Assembly: GCF_003258515.1 (NCBI RefSeq)
Contig: NZ_QGEH01000001.1
Span: 558,001 to 622,000 of the forward strand
Length of the DNA: 64,000 nucleotides
Source: Marinobacter bohaiensis
GTDB taxonomy: Bacteria; Pseudomonadota; Gammaproteobacteria; Pseudomonadales; Oleiphilaceae
Direction of reading: 5' to 3'
Positions 9,568 to 18,309 of the stretch are shown piece by piece (within the stretch, counting starts at the first letter, position 1; each line of letters opens with the position of its first letter). The notes under the pieces were generated by a model. The model searched no databases. It was given only the letters and a program-made list of their open reading frames with translations, and was not told the origin of the DNA. A program made the position numbers and the translations under genes.

Positions 9568-11043
9568 TCAGCTGGACGCTTCGCTGGGCGCGGCGCTGCC
9601 GCCTCGCTGGCGAACCCGTTCCACGTCTTCGGGTTCCAGGTCCCAGGCGCGGGTGTCCACGTTCATGTCGGCAAATTTTGAGGCCTCGAACACCGGCTGT
9701 TCAATACCGTCGGCCAACTGTCGGTCGAAATCACGCAGGATGCGCAGCCCCGGCTTGAACAGGGCGATCAGGGCGATCAGGTTGACCAGCGCCAGCAGGC
9801 CCATGGTCACGTCGGCAAAGCCGAACACCGTGCCCAGGTCGGTGGTGGCGCCCCAGCAGACCAGGGCGATCACCGCCACCCGGAAGCCGTTGGCCAGCGC
9901 GCGATTGGCGGTGCTCAGGAAGTTCACGCTGTTTTCGCCCAGGTAGTAGTTGTAGAGGATGGTACTGAACCCGAACAGCAGCAGCGCGATGCTGACGAAG
10001 CTCCGGCCCCAGTCGCCCACGTGACTCGCCAGGGCGGCCTGGGTCAGCGGCACGCCCTCCACGTCGCCCATGCCGGCCGGATCGTAGATGCCGCTGAGCA
10101 GGATGATGAACGCGGTCGCCGAGCAGATGATCACGGTATCGATGAAGACGGAGAACGCCTGCACGATGCCCTGGTTGGCCGGGTGCGGCACATAGGCCAC
10201 CGCCGCCACGTTGGGGGCGCTGCCCAGGCCGGCTTCGTTGGAGAACAGGCCGCGTTTGACGCCCATCATGATCGCTGCGCCAATGCCGCCGCCGACGGCC
10301 GGCTCCAGGCCGAAGGCGCTATTGACGATCAGCATCACCACGTCGGGAATGCGCTCGATGTTGAGGCCCAGCACGATCAGGGCGACGGCCAGGTAGCCCA
10401 CCGCCATCACCGGCACCAGCACTTCCGACACCCGCGCGATGCGCTTGACGCCGCCGAAGATGATCAGCGCCACGATCGCCGCCAGGGCGAGGCCGGTGTA
10501 GAGCACCGGGATGCTGAAGGCGTCGTTGACCGAGGTGGCCACCGCGTAGGACTGCAGCGCGGTGAAGCCGAATCCGAAGGTGGCCAGCAGCAGGATCGAG
10601 TAGAGACCGGCCATCCAGCCCCATTTTTTGCCCAGGCCGCGGGCGATGTAGAACGCCGGGCCGCCGCGGTAGGTGCCGTCCGGCTCCGATTGCTTGTAGG
10701 TCTGGGCCAGGGTGCACTCGAGGAAGCTGGTGGCCATGCCCATCAGGCCCACCACCCACATCCAGAACACGGCACCCGGGCCGCCCAGGGTAATGGCCAC
10801 CGCCACGCCGGCGATGTTGCCGCCACCGACGCGCCCGGCGACCGACAGCAGCAGCGCCTGGAACGAGCTCAGGTGGCCGTGGCGATCTTTCTGGAACGCC
10901 TGACTGGCGCCCAGGATACGGAACATGCGGCCGAAATAGCGGAACTGGACAAAGCGCGATGCGACGCTGAAGCCGATACCGACGGTAAGCAGCAGGGCGA
11001 TGAGTACCTTGCCCCACAGCAGATCATTGAGGAATTCCAACAT
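9568..11043 (-). CDS. AGCS-family sodium/amino-acid symporter
   Basis: A 491-aa membrane protein of the alanine or glycine:cation symporter family, with about ten to eleven membrane helices. The family signature is visible near residues 60-85 (GRVGGGNIAGVAVAITLGGP). The start ATG 11043 has a good ribosome-binding site (GGAGAGG, 5 nt spacing). Members move alanine, glycine, glutamine or related amino acids with sodium. As the first gene before aspartase and asparaginase, it probably supplies one of their substrates; that specificity is inferred from context. Confidence 0.92.
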   Translation of the reverse strand: MLEFLNDLLWGKVLIALLLTVGIGFSVASRFVQFRYFGRMFRILGASQAFQKDRHGHLSSFQALLLSVAGRVGGGNIAGVAVAITLGGPGAVFWMWVVGLMGMATSFLECTLAQTYKQSEPDGTYRGGPAFYIARGLGKKWGWMAGLYSILLLATFGFGFTALQSYAVATSVNDAFSIPVLYTGLALAAIVALIIFGGVKRIARVSEVLVPVMAVGYLAVALIVLGLNIERIPDVVMLIVNSAFGLEPAVGGGIGAAIMMGVKRGLFSNEAGLGSAPNVAAVAYVPHPANQGIVQAFSVFIDTVIICSATAFIILLSGIYDPAGMGDVEGVPLTQAALASHVGDWGRSFVSIALLLFGFSTILYNYYLGENSVNFLSTANRALANGFRVAVIALVCWGATTDLGTVFGFADVTMGLLALVNLIALIALFKPGLRILRDFDRQLADGIEQPVFEASKFADMNVDTRAWDLEPEDVERVRQRGGSAAPSEASS

Positions 11044-11120
11044 AGTGCCTCTCCGGAGATTGTTCTTGTAACAGCGGTTGCATTTAAACAACCCCGCCGG
11101 GCTGATAGAATTTTGCGATC

Positions 11121-11170
11121 TGGCGGCACTGTGGCGCACTTTGGCGCGATACTCGCACCGGATTGCGCCA
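11121..11170. promoter_or_regulatory. TGGCG repeats in the symporter/XRE divergent promoter
   Basis: The divergent region holds three direct TGGCG copies at 11121, 11132 and 11142, spaced 10-11 bp (one helical turn), plus an inverted copy (TGCGCCA, 11164-11170). The arrangement is typical of a cooperative operator and sits 80-130 bp upstream of the symporter start. The adjacent XRE regulator is the obvious candidate binder. Confidence 0.4.
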
Positions 11171-11237
11171 GTGCGGTCTGGTGCGGTGCGCCGGTCAGCG
11201 GCGCCGACTCATTGACGGACAGGCAAGGGTGGCGGGT

Positions 11238-12065
11238 ATGAACGAAGCGGGTCTTCACGAGGATTTCGCGCAGAACCTGCGCCTGTTGTGCAGCTACTAC
11301 AAGTCGATTGCCGAAGTCTGTCGCCGTCTCAATCTCAACCGCCCCCAGTTCAATCGCTACCTGAGCGGCCAGCACATGCCCTCGGCGAACACCCTGCGCC
11401 GGCTGTGCGAGTTCTTCGGGGTGGACGTGGCAGACATCCAGTTGCCACACCACCAGTTCGAACGCCTCGTGCAGGTGCGGCCGCGCGCCGGGCAGCGCAA
11501 GGCCGAGGTGTCGACGGTCAGCGATCACCTGGAGCGGCTGGGGGAGGCCAATCGCGACGATCTGAGCCGCTACCTGGGCTACTACTTCGAGTACTACCTG
11601 TCCATGTCGGCGCCGGGCAAGCTACTGCGTAACCTGGTCTGCCTGGAGGCGAAGGACGGCCAGGTGGTGTTCCAGCGTACCGAGCGGATGCAGCCGAGGG
11701 CCGGGGAGCCGCCGTGCCACAACCGCTACCAGGGCGTGGCGCACCTGCTCACCGACCGGCTGTTCCTGGTGGACTACGAAACCCTCAATCGCCACGAGAT
11801 CACCCAGACCATCCTCTTTCCCAGTTTCCGCAACCGGGTCACTCGCCTGACCGGGGTGAAGATCGGCGTGTCCGACAACAGCGAGCGCATGCCCTGTTGT
11901 GCGCGGGTGCTCTACGAGTACCTGGGCCCCAACGTGGCACTGCGCAGCGCCCTGCGCCTGTGCGGTCTGTACGACATCGCAAGCCCGGCCATCGACCAAT
12001 CCATCCTGGACGCCGTCGACAATACCATGGCGCCGGGGGAGACCCTGTTCCGCGCCCGTCATTAG
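11238..12065 (+). CDS. XRE-type helix-turn-helix regulator
   Basis: A 275-aa protein with an N-terminal XRE helix-turn-helix (residues about 20-60: SIAEVCRRLNLNRPQFNRYL, then SGQHMPSANTLRRLCEFFGV). A long C-terminal domain of about 200 residues is not a recognised ligand domain to me. The start ATG 11238 is chosen because the preceding in-frame residues look like non-coding sequence. It is divergent from the AGCS-aspA-ansA operon and probably regulates it. The unusual C-terminal domain may sense an amino acid or metabolite; this is inference. Confidence 0.85.
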   Translation: MNEAGLHEDFAQNLRLLCSYYKSIAEVCRRLNLNRPQFNRYLSGQHMPSANTLRRLCEFFGVDVADIQLPHHQFERLVQVRPRAGQRKAEVSTVSDHLERLGEANRDDLSRYLGYYFEYYLSMSAPGKLLRNLVCLEAKDGQVVFQRTERMQPRAGEPPCHNRYQGVAHLLTDRLFLVDYETLNRHEITQTILFPSFRNRVTRLTGVKIGVSDNSERMPCCARVLYEYLGPNVALRSALRLCGLYDIASPAIDQSILDAVDNTMAPGETLFRARH

Positions 12066-12167
12066 AGGCGCGCTCAATCGTATCCGCGATTAACGAACGG
12101 TAGTGTTGGCGTCACGGCGCAGCCGTTAAAATGGCGGCTTTCAATAACCCACAAGACTGTAGACACC

Positions 12168-13019
12168 ATGCCTTTGAAACCTCTTTCCCTGGCGCTGGCC
12201 AGCGCCCTGGCCCTGACCGCGTGCGGCGGTCCGGAAACGCCACAGGAAGTCAGCGACGCGTTCTGGCAATCCGTCCAGGACGGCGATGCCGGCGACGTGG
12301 CCGAGTGGTCCACGCTGCAGGACGAGAGCGCCTTCGATGGCTTCGGCGAGGACTGGCAGGGCGTCGTCGTGACCCGGGGCCGTGTGGTGATCGACGGCGA
12401 CGAAGCCCGCATCGTCACCCGTTTCGAGGGTCTGGAAACCGGCCGCGACGAGCCGCTGGAGAGCACCACCTTCCTCGTGCGCCGCGACGGCGACTGGCGC
12501 GTGGACTATGCCGAAACCGAAGAGTCTCTGACCGAGCGCCCGGTGTTCGACCAGATGATGCGCAGTCTCGAAGACATCGGCGAGCGCTTCCGCTCCAGTT
12601 TCTCGGAATCCTCGGACCAGGCGGCCGCCGATATCGAGCGGATGTCCAGGCAACTGGAACAGCGCATGGCCGACGCGGACGAGGCTTTTGACGACCAGAT
12701 GGAAGCCTTCGCCGAGCAACTGGAAGAGGCGATGGACGCCCTGTCCGAGTCCCTCAACGACGCGCTGGAGGATAATCCGTCCGCCTCACCGCAGGACCGT
12801 CGCACCCTGAACGAAGCGGTGATCCGGCTGGAAGAGAACCGCGAGCGTCTCGACGACGAGCCGAATGCCCGGGCCGTGGCCGACGGCAGCAAGGCGCTGG
12901 CGGAAGTGCAGATGCAGTTGCACCGGCTGGGGCAGGCTTTTGAGCGCTACCAGAAAGAGTGGGGCGAGCAGGTCGAGGATGTGGAAAAGAAAATGTCCCG
13001 GCTGACCCGGGAAATCTGA
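12168..13019 (+). CDS. Lipoprotein with NTF2-like head and coiled-coil tail
   Basis: A 283-aa predicted lipoprotein: the signal peptide ends in the lipobox LTAC with Cys19. Residues about 25-125 (ETPQEVSDAFWQSVQDGD onward, ending GDWRVDYAETEE) look like a DUF4878/NTF2-like lumazine-type fold. Residues about 140-260 are highly charged helical sequence, probably coiled coil. It would sit on the periplasmic face of the inner or outer membrane (residue +2 is Gly, not Asp). The gene stands alone and ends at a strong hairpin. Function is unknown. Confidence 0.82.
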   Translation: MPLKPLSLALASALALTACGGPETPQEVSDAFWQSVQDGDAGDVAEWSTLQDESAFDGFGEDWQGVVVTRGRVVIDGDEARIVTRFEGLETGRDEPLESTTFLVRRDGDWRVDYAETEESLTERPVFDQMMRSLEDIGERFRSSFSESSDQAAADIERMSRQLEQRMADADEAFDDQMEAFAEQLEEAMDALSESLNDALEDNPSASPQDRRTLNEAVIRLEENRERLDDEPNARAVADGSKALAEVQMQLHRLGQAFERYQKEWGEQVEDVEKKMSRLTREI

Positions 13020-13029
13020 TCCGGTAAGC

Positions 13030-13054
13030 GGACGGCGCCTTAGGGGCGCCGTCC
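13030..13054. terminator. Hairpin between convergent genes
   Basis: GGACGGCGCC (13030-13039) and GGCGCCGTCC (13045-13054) form a perfect 10-bp stem with a 5-nt loop between the lipoprotein and GST genes. No T-run follows on either strand. Confidence 0.6.
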
Positions 13055-13072
13055 TGCGGTTCCGGTAGCCGC

Positions 13073-13957
13073 TTACGCCTTTTCCGCTTCTTCCGGGTTC
13101 AGCTTGTCCTGGGTGCGGGTCTGGAAGTCCTCCGCCGCATGCCGTTCGTGCAACTGCTGGCTGGGCTCGCCCCAGGTGCGGTTCACCATGCGCCCGCGCC
13201 GGACCGCCGGGCGCTGCGCGATCTGGTCCGCCCAGCGCACCACGTGGGTGTAGCTGCCGGCATCGAGGAACTCCGCCGCATCGTACACCTTGTTCTTCAC
13301 CAGGGCGCCGTACCAGGGCCAGATCGCCATGTCCGCAATGGTGTACTCCTCGCCGGCAATGTAGGTGTGTTTGGCGAGCTGGCGGTCGAGCACGTCCAAC
13401 TGGCGCTTCACCTCCATGGTGTAGCGGTTGATCGGGTATTCCAGCTTCTCCGGCGCGTAAGCGTAGAAGTGGCCGAAGCCGCCGCCCAGCAGGGGCGCGC
13501 TGCCCATCTGCCAGAACAGCCAGGACAGGCACTCGGTGCGCCCGGCCACGTCTTCAGGGATGAACGCGCCGAACTTGTCCGCCAGGTACAGCAGGATGCT
13601 GCCCGACTCGAAGACCCGCAGCGGCGGGGCCATGCTGTGGTCCACCAGGGCGGGGATCTTGGAGTTCGGGTTGGCGTCGACGAAGCCGCTGCCGAACTGG
13701 TCGCCCTCCATGATGCGGATCGGATAGGCGTCGTACTCCGCGCCGGCGATGCCCCGCTCCAGCAGCTCCTCCAGCATCACCGTCACCTTCACGCCGTTGG
13801 GCGTGGCCAGTGAATACAACTGCAACGGATGTTGGCCGACGGGCAGGTCTTTGTCGTGGGTCGGGCCGGCGATGGGGCGATTGATGCTGGTGAACTTGCC
13901 ACCGCTCTGGTTTTCCCAGCTCCAGACTTTCGGGGGCGTGTAGGCGTTGTCGCTCAT
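13073..13957 (-). CDS. yghU: Glutathione S-transferase, YghU-like
   Basis: A 294-aa protein of the YghU/Nu-class glutathione transferases, which are longer than typical GSTs and show disulfide-bond reductase activity toward hydroxyethyl disulfide. The N-terminal extension (YTPPKVWSWENQSGGKFTSI), the thioredoxin-like domain (PLQLYSLATPNGVKVTVMLE) and the NPNSKIPALVD cis-proline region are all present, followed by the helical C-terminal domain (ADMAIWPWYGALVKN). ATG 13957 is the family start; the frame extends 13 codons upstream. A cytoplasmic role in thiol redox homeostasis is expected. Confidence 0.9.
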   Translation of the reverse strand: MSDNAYTPPKVWSWENQSGGKFTSINRPIAGPTHDKDLPVGQHPLQLYSLATPNGVKVTVMLEELLERGIAGAEYDAYPIRIMEGDQFGSGFVDANPNSKIPALVDHSMAPPLRVFESGSILLYLADKFGAFIPEDVAGRTECLSWLFWQMGSAPLLGGGFGHFYAYAPEKLEYPINRYTMEVKRQLDVLDRQLAKHTYIAGEEYTIADMAIWPWYGALVKNKVYDAAEFLDAGSYTHVVRWADQIAQRPAVRRGRMVNRTWGEPSQQLHERHAAEDFQTRTQDKLNPEEAEKA

Positions 13958-14062
13958 AGGTCGTCTCGCGTTCGTTAAAGGCCTCATGGTGCCCATGAAA
14001 GGGTGAAAGGCACAAGTTGCTGATTTGACGATGAAGGGATACGAACGATGGAGCCCGGTCGT

Positions 14063-14566
14063 TCACGATGTGGACGGCGGGACGAACCGGAATCCGGCGG
14101 GATAGCGATGCAGGCCGTCGAAGTCGCCCTTGCCCAGGGGCACGCCATGCAGCCGCGCGATGGCGTAGACCATACTCAGGTGAAAATAGACATTGGGAAG
14201 GATGTAGCTGTGGATAAAGGCCGGCTGGGGCAGGGTGATGTCCTCCAGGCCGGCGCGATCGGTCAACTGGATGGCACGGTCGAGGGTGGTGACATCCGGC
14301 TGGCTGGCGAGGTACTCGAGGGTGTCATGGAGTTGTTTGCGGATCTCCGCCTTGCTTTCGCCCGCGCTGCCAAAATCCGGTATCGCCTGGCCCACCAGCG
14401 GGCAGTAGCCTCGCAGGCTGAAGTTGGCGCTAATCCGGGCGTTCATCCCCAGCGAGAACATATCTTCCGCCAGGCGCTTGTGGAAAACCGGTTCCGGTAC
14501 CCGTTCCAGTATCCCGTCCAGTCGCTCCAGAGAGTCCCGGAGCAGCTGTTTCAGATCGATATCCAT
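14063..14566 (-). CDS. DUF1993 family protein
   Basis: A 167-aa protein matching the DUF1993 family (four-helix DinB-like fold). Typical stretches are LKQLLRDSLERLDGILERVP at the start and LPQPAFIHSYILPNVYFHLS near residues 120-140, followed by AYALARL-like YAIARLHGVPLGKGDF. The function of the family is not established. It is a single gene downstream of a different-strand region and upstream-divergent from the HerA-like ATPase. Confidence 0.85.
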   Translation of the reverse strand: MDIDLKQLLRDSLERLDGILERVPEPVFHKRLAEDMFSLGMNARISANFSLRGYCPLVGQAIPDFGSAGESKAEIRKQLHDTLEYLASQPDVTTLDRAIQLTDRAGLEDITLPQPAFIHSYILPNVYFHLSMVYAIARLHGVPLGKGDFDGLHRYPAGFRFVPPSTS

Positions 14567-14862
14567 GCTCGTTGGTGCTCCTTTTTCAGGCCATTGTGGC
14601 CCGGTGCGAGCGGTTTTGCACAGTTTCAGTGGATAACATTGTGAGCAAGGCGAGGAGATGTCGTGCCGGGCGGCCTGGCATCCGGCTTACTCAGGACTGG
14701 TTAAAAAATGATCAGACTTGTGGTGCGGTGAGGTGTCTCGCCTCAGTCGCACGCGACGTACGGCACGGCGTGGTTGCCTAATCCCGGGGGCTGGCCTTAA
14801 ATCAAGAGACCCCCTTCTCAAAAGCCTGCAGCCGGTGACCGACACCGGCAGGGACACGGGTC

Positions 14863-16311
14863 ATGAGCGATATCCTGATCGGCTCGGCGGACGGTCAGCA
14901 GCAGCGGCTGCTCGGCGCCATGGCCAACCGCCACGGTCTGGTGGCCGGAGCGACCGGTACCGGCAAGACCGTCACCCTGCAGGTGCTGGCCGAGGGCTTC
15001 TCGCGGCTTGGTGTGCCCGTATTCAGCGCTGATATCAAGGGCGACCTGAGCGGCATTTCCGCGCCCGGATCCCGTAACGTCCATGTGGACGATCGCCTCC
15101 AGCGCATCGGCATCGACGACTGGGCGCCGGACGGTGCGCCCACACGCCTCTGGGACATCTTCGGCGAGAGCGGCCAGCCGGTGCGCACCACGGTGGCGGA
15201 CATGGGGCCGGCCCTGCTGGCGAACCTGCTGGAACTGAACGATACCCAGACTGGCCTGCTGCACCTGGCCTTCGATTACGCGGACAAGCAATCACTGCCG
15301 TTGCTGGACCTGCCGGATCTGGAAGCGGTGCTGAACTGGATGCTGGAACACCGGCGCTCCCTCAGCAGTGAATACGGCAGTCTGTCGCCCCAGAGCCTGG
15401 GGGCGATCGTGCGCCGTGTGCTGGTACTGAAAACGGATGGCGGTGAGGTGTTCTTCGGCGAGCCGGCGCTGGACATCCATGACCTGATGGCTCAGTCCGG
15501 CGGGTGGGGTGTGGTGAACCTGCTCGACGGTCGTCGGCTCATGATGCAGCCGCGGGTCTACACGACCTTCCTGCTGTGGCTGCTGGCGGAGTTGTTCGAG
15601 CAGCTTCCCGAGCGTGGCGACCAGCCCCTGCCGCTGCTGGTGTTTTTCTTCGACGAATCCCACCTGCTGTTCGATAACGCACCGCCGGCGTTACTGGAAA
15701 AGTTGGAGCAGACCGTGCGGCTGATCCGCTCCAAGGGCGTTGGCATCTATTTCGTCACCCAGTCGCCGGCGGATATTCCGGACAGCGTGCTGGGCCAGCT
15801 CGGCAACCGCATCCAGCACGCGCTGCGCGCCTACACGCCCCGGGATCAGAAAGCGGTCAAAGCCGCGGCCCAGACGTTCCGTGCCAACCCGGCGCTGGAC
15901 ACCGAGCGGGTGATCACGGAACTGGGCGTGGGGGAGGCCTTGGTGTCCATGCTCGACGAGCAGGGCGTGCCTGCGGTGGTGCAGAAAACGTTGATCGCCC
16001 CGCCGCGCAGCCGGATCGGCCCGGTGGACGATGCAGCCCTGGCGGCGTTGCGCGATGGGTCGCCACTGGCGTCGAAGTATGGCGAGGCTGTCGATCGCGA
16101 CAGCGCTCACGAGCGCCTGAAAAAGCGCCGTGAGACCCTGGCCAAGGAGACCTCGGGCAAAGCGGAGCCGGAGAAAGAGGCCAGCCTGAAACGCAGTCGC
16201 CGGCAGAGTCCGGCCGAGGCCTTCACCAAGAGTTTCCTGCGCAGCTTCGCCACTCAGTTCAGCCGTTTCCTGGTGCAGTTCCTGAAGCAGATGCTGAAGA
16301 CCCGGCGCTGA
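14863..16311 (+). CDS. yjgR: HerA-like ATPase, DUF853 (YjgR-type)
   Basis: A 482-aa P-loop ATPase of the DUF853/YjgR family, related to the HerA/FtsK translocases. Walker A is GATGTGKT at residues about 27-34 and Walker B is LLVFFFDESHLLF. The sensor-like region FVTQSPADIPDSVLGQLGNR follows. The C-terminal 80 residues are lysine/arginine-rich (KKRRETLAKETSGKAEPEK), as is usual for the family. The biological role of YjgR is unclear; a nucleic-acid-dependent ATPase is likely. The start ATG 14863 is supported by immediate homology (MSDILIGSADGQQQRLL). Confidence 0.9.
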   Translation: MSDILIGSADGQQQRLLGAMANRHGLVAGATGTGKTVTLQVLAEGFSRLGVPVFSADIKGDLSGISAPGSRNVHVDDRLQRIGIDDWAPDGAPTRLWDIFGESGQPVRTTVADMGPALLANLLELNDTQTGLLHLAFDYADKQSLPLLDLPDLEAVLNWMLEHRRSLSSEYGSLSPQSLGAIVRRVLVLKTDGGEVFFGEPALDIHDLMAQSGGWGVVNLLDGRRLMMQPRVYTTFLLWLLAELFEQLPERGDQPLPLLVFFFDESHLLFDNAPPALLEKLEQTVRLIRSKGVGIYFVTQSPADIPDSVLGQLGNRIQHALRAYTPRDQKAVKAAAQTFRANPALDTERVITELGVGEALVSMLDEQGVPAVVQKTLIAPPRSRIGPVDDAALAALRDGSPLASKYGEAVDRDSAHERLKKRRETLAKETSGKAEPEKEASLKRSRRQSPAEAFTKSFLRSFATQFSRFLVQFLKQMLKTRR

Positions 16312-16348
16312 TCAGTGTCGTTGGGTGTGTGGAGGCCGGCCCCGAGCC

Positions 16349-17266
16349 CTAGCTGGCTGGTGCGGATGCCTCATCCTCGGCGGCCCCCTGCATTTCGTTC
16401 ATCAGCCATTCCTTGAAGGCCTTCATGCCGGTGGTGAGCGGGCGGTGTTTGCGGTAGACCAGATAGAACGCCTTGTGGGTGTCGAGCTTGATGTCGAATG
16501 GGACGACCAAGCGCCCCTGCTTGATTTCCCGCGAGGTGAGCGTGCTGTCCGCCAGGGCGACGCCAAGTCCCTCCTGGGCCGCGGCCGTGGCGAGTTGCCC
16601 GCTGGACATCTGCAGGCTGCCCTTGGGGGTAAGGAACTCCACGCCCGCCTGTTGCAGCCAGTCCTCCCATTCCCAGGTGCGCTTGCTGACCGAGATCAGC
16701 GTGTGGTGACGCAGGTCGCCCGGTGTCGCCAGGGGAAAGCGGCCGTTCGCCAGATTCGGGCTGCACACCGGCATCAGCATGACCTTGCGCAGGAAGTGCA
16801 CCTCGATGTCGTTCCACTCGCCGTTGCCGAAGTAGACCGCCATATCCGTGCTGGTGCGGTTGAAGTCCAGCAGACCCATCGACGCGTTGATCTGCAGTTC
16901 GATATCCGGGTACAGCTCCTGGAAGCGGGTCATGCGCGGCATCAGCCAGCGGGTCAGGAAGTTGGGCGCCACGCTGATCCGCACCACGTTGGTCTCGTCG
17001 CTGGCGGTCACCCGTTGGGTGGCCATCTCGATTTCGTCCAGTGCGTGCTTGATGGAGGTCAGGTACTGCTCGCCGGCGGGAGTGAGCTCCACCTTGCGCT
17101 TGCTCCGGCTGAACAGTGAGACACCCAAATATTCTTCAAGCGTCTTGATCTGGTGGGAAACCGCTGATGCGGTTACGAACAATTCCTCCGCAGCCCCAGC
17201 AAAACTGCGGTTTCTAGCGGAAGCCTCGAACATTCTCAGAGCATTCAGTGGGGGCAGTCGGCGCAT
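16349..17266 (-). CDS. GcvA-like LysR-family transcriptional regulator
   Basis: A 305-aa LysR regulator very similar in its head to GcvA (MRRLPPLNALRMFEASARNR, then HTH SFAGAAEELFVTASAVSHQI). The substrate-binding domain contains the GcvA-type LTRWLMPRMTRFQELYPDIE stretch. GcvA itself controls glycine cleavage genes, but no gcv genes are in this window, so the target is unknown. It is divergent from a small 57-aa gene at 17396, whose promoter it may control. Confidence 0.9.
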   Translation of the reverse strand: MRRLPPLNALRMFEASARNRSFAGAAEELFVTASAVSHQIKTLEEYLGVSLFSRSKRKVELTPAGEQYLTSIKHALDEIEMATQRVTASDETNVVRISVAPNFLTRWLMPRMTRFQELYPDIELQINASMGLLDFNRTSTDMAVYFGNGEWNDIEVHFLRKVMLMPVCSPNLANGRFPLATPGDLRHHTLISVSKRTWEWEDWLQQAGVEFLTPKGSLQMSSGQLATAAAQEGLGVALADSTLTSREIKQGRLVVPFDIKLDTHKAFYLVYRKHRPLTTGMKAFKEWLMNEMQGAAEDEASAPAS

Positions 17267-17395
17267 ACGGGATACTACTAATCATGAGATATATTCAGCA
17301 TTCTGCTTAGAAAGGATCGCTTTTGCAAGTGCGCCGGGATCCTTAACATACCCAGTATAGAGATTGACCCATTTCCCAAAGGAGGAAACAACACC

Positions 17396-17569
17396 ATGTC
17401 CGAGCACGACGTTAAAATCGACGCCTATGGCAACATCGACGTAGACCACTACATCCGTCAGGCACACAAAGAGCGTAGCGAATACGTGGCCAAGCTGGGT
17501 TCTTCCCTGAAAGCCAAGATCAAGTCCGTATTCCGCGTCGAGCCCTCCAAGCTGTCTCCGAGCCACTGA
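17396..17569 (+). CDS. Small 57-aa conserved-looking protein with a strong RBS
   Basis: An ORF of 57 codons plus stop, beginning MSEHDVKIDAYGNIDVDHYI and ending SKLSPSH. It is preceded by a near-perfect Shine-Dalgarno (AAAGGAGGAAAC, 5-7 nt before ATG). Codon choice is biased to common codons, suggesting high expression. The C-terminal half is basic and amphipathic (LGSSLKAKIKSVFRVE). There is no signal peptide or membrane segment. I do not recognise the family; the strong translation signals make it very likely a real gene. It lies 129 bp from the divergent GcvA-like regulator. Confidence 0.7.
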   Translation: MSEHDVKIDAYGNIDVDHYIRQAHKERSEYVAKLGSSLKAKIKSVFRVEPSKLSPSH

Positions 17570-17786
17570 GGGCTCCCGTATAGTTGCGCAGCGATTGGCG
17601 GGCCAGGCGTAAGCCTGGTCACCAAGCGCGCGGCGCAAGCGATTGATTTCCTACCGCTGTACCTCTTTTCTCCGACGTTTCCGTTTTTCTTCGTTTTCTT
17701 CTCTTCGTTTTCCGCCTCACGGCATTGTCCTGAAGTTACCGCCCGGTTCAGAATGGAAGGGTTTCAATGACCGGAGGGCAAGCGAC

Positions 17787-17963
17787 ATGCCATTGACTGG
17801 ATGGTTTTTTCTGGTTCTCGCCATCGTCCTGGTGGTCGGTGGACTCCTGATCCTGCGCGACAACGCCCGTAATTCGTCGATCCCTGAGGACAAGCTTGAA
17901 GCCGTTCGCAAGCGCAAGGCGGAGATGGAAGCCAAGGACAAGGCGGAAGAGGACGACTGGTAA
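17787..17963 (+). CDS. DUF2897 small membrane protein
   Basis: A 58-aa protein: one N-terminal membrane helix (GWFFLVLAIVLVVGGLLILR) followed by a charged cytoplasmic tail (LEAVRKRKAEMEAKDKAEED). This is the DUF2897 pattern found in Pseudomonas and related marine gammaproteobacteria. The start is ATG 17787; the frame is open upstream but that part is not membrane- or family-like. Function is unknown. Confidence 0.8.
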   Translation: MPLTGWFFLVLAIVLVVGGLLILRDNARNSSIPEDKLEAVRKRKAEMEAKDKAEEDDW

Positions 17964-18309
17964 CGCCTCAGTCATTCTCTTCGGTCAGCCGCTTTGGCCA
18001 GCGAGGTAAAGATCCGGCACCCGTCGAGGATCCCTGCCGGATTAAAGTGTCAGCCCGCTTTACAAACTCCTTGCGCCAGGCGCCGTAACCTTTTGAATGG
18101 TTGGGGGTGGCGCACGGATTGCTGCAGAAAGTGCGTTGTCTTCGTCGGAATAAGACATGGACGTGCTGAGAATCGTATTACCGGTTGGCGTTGAGTGACC
18201 TGCCGGATCCAGCCCGCTGTTTGTTCAGGTTCCGAAACACCAACCACCCGGCCTGTCCGCGCACCCAGGCCCGTCGCCCTGTCGCCAGAGAAGGTGACTG
18301 GAGAGCACC
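17964..18309. other. Non-coding gap, 346 bp
   Basis: Between the DUF2897 gene and the PEP-CTERM gene. No supported ORF, RNA, repeat or clear terminator was found; it presumably carries the promoter of the PEP-CTERM gene. Confidence 0.6.
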
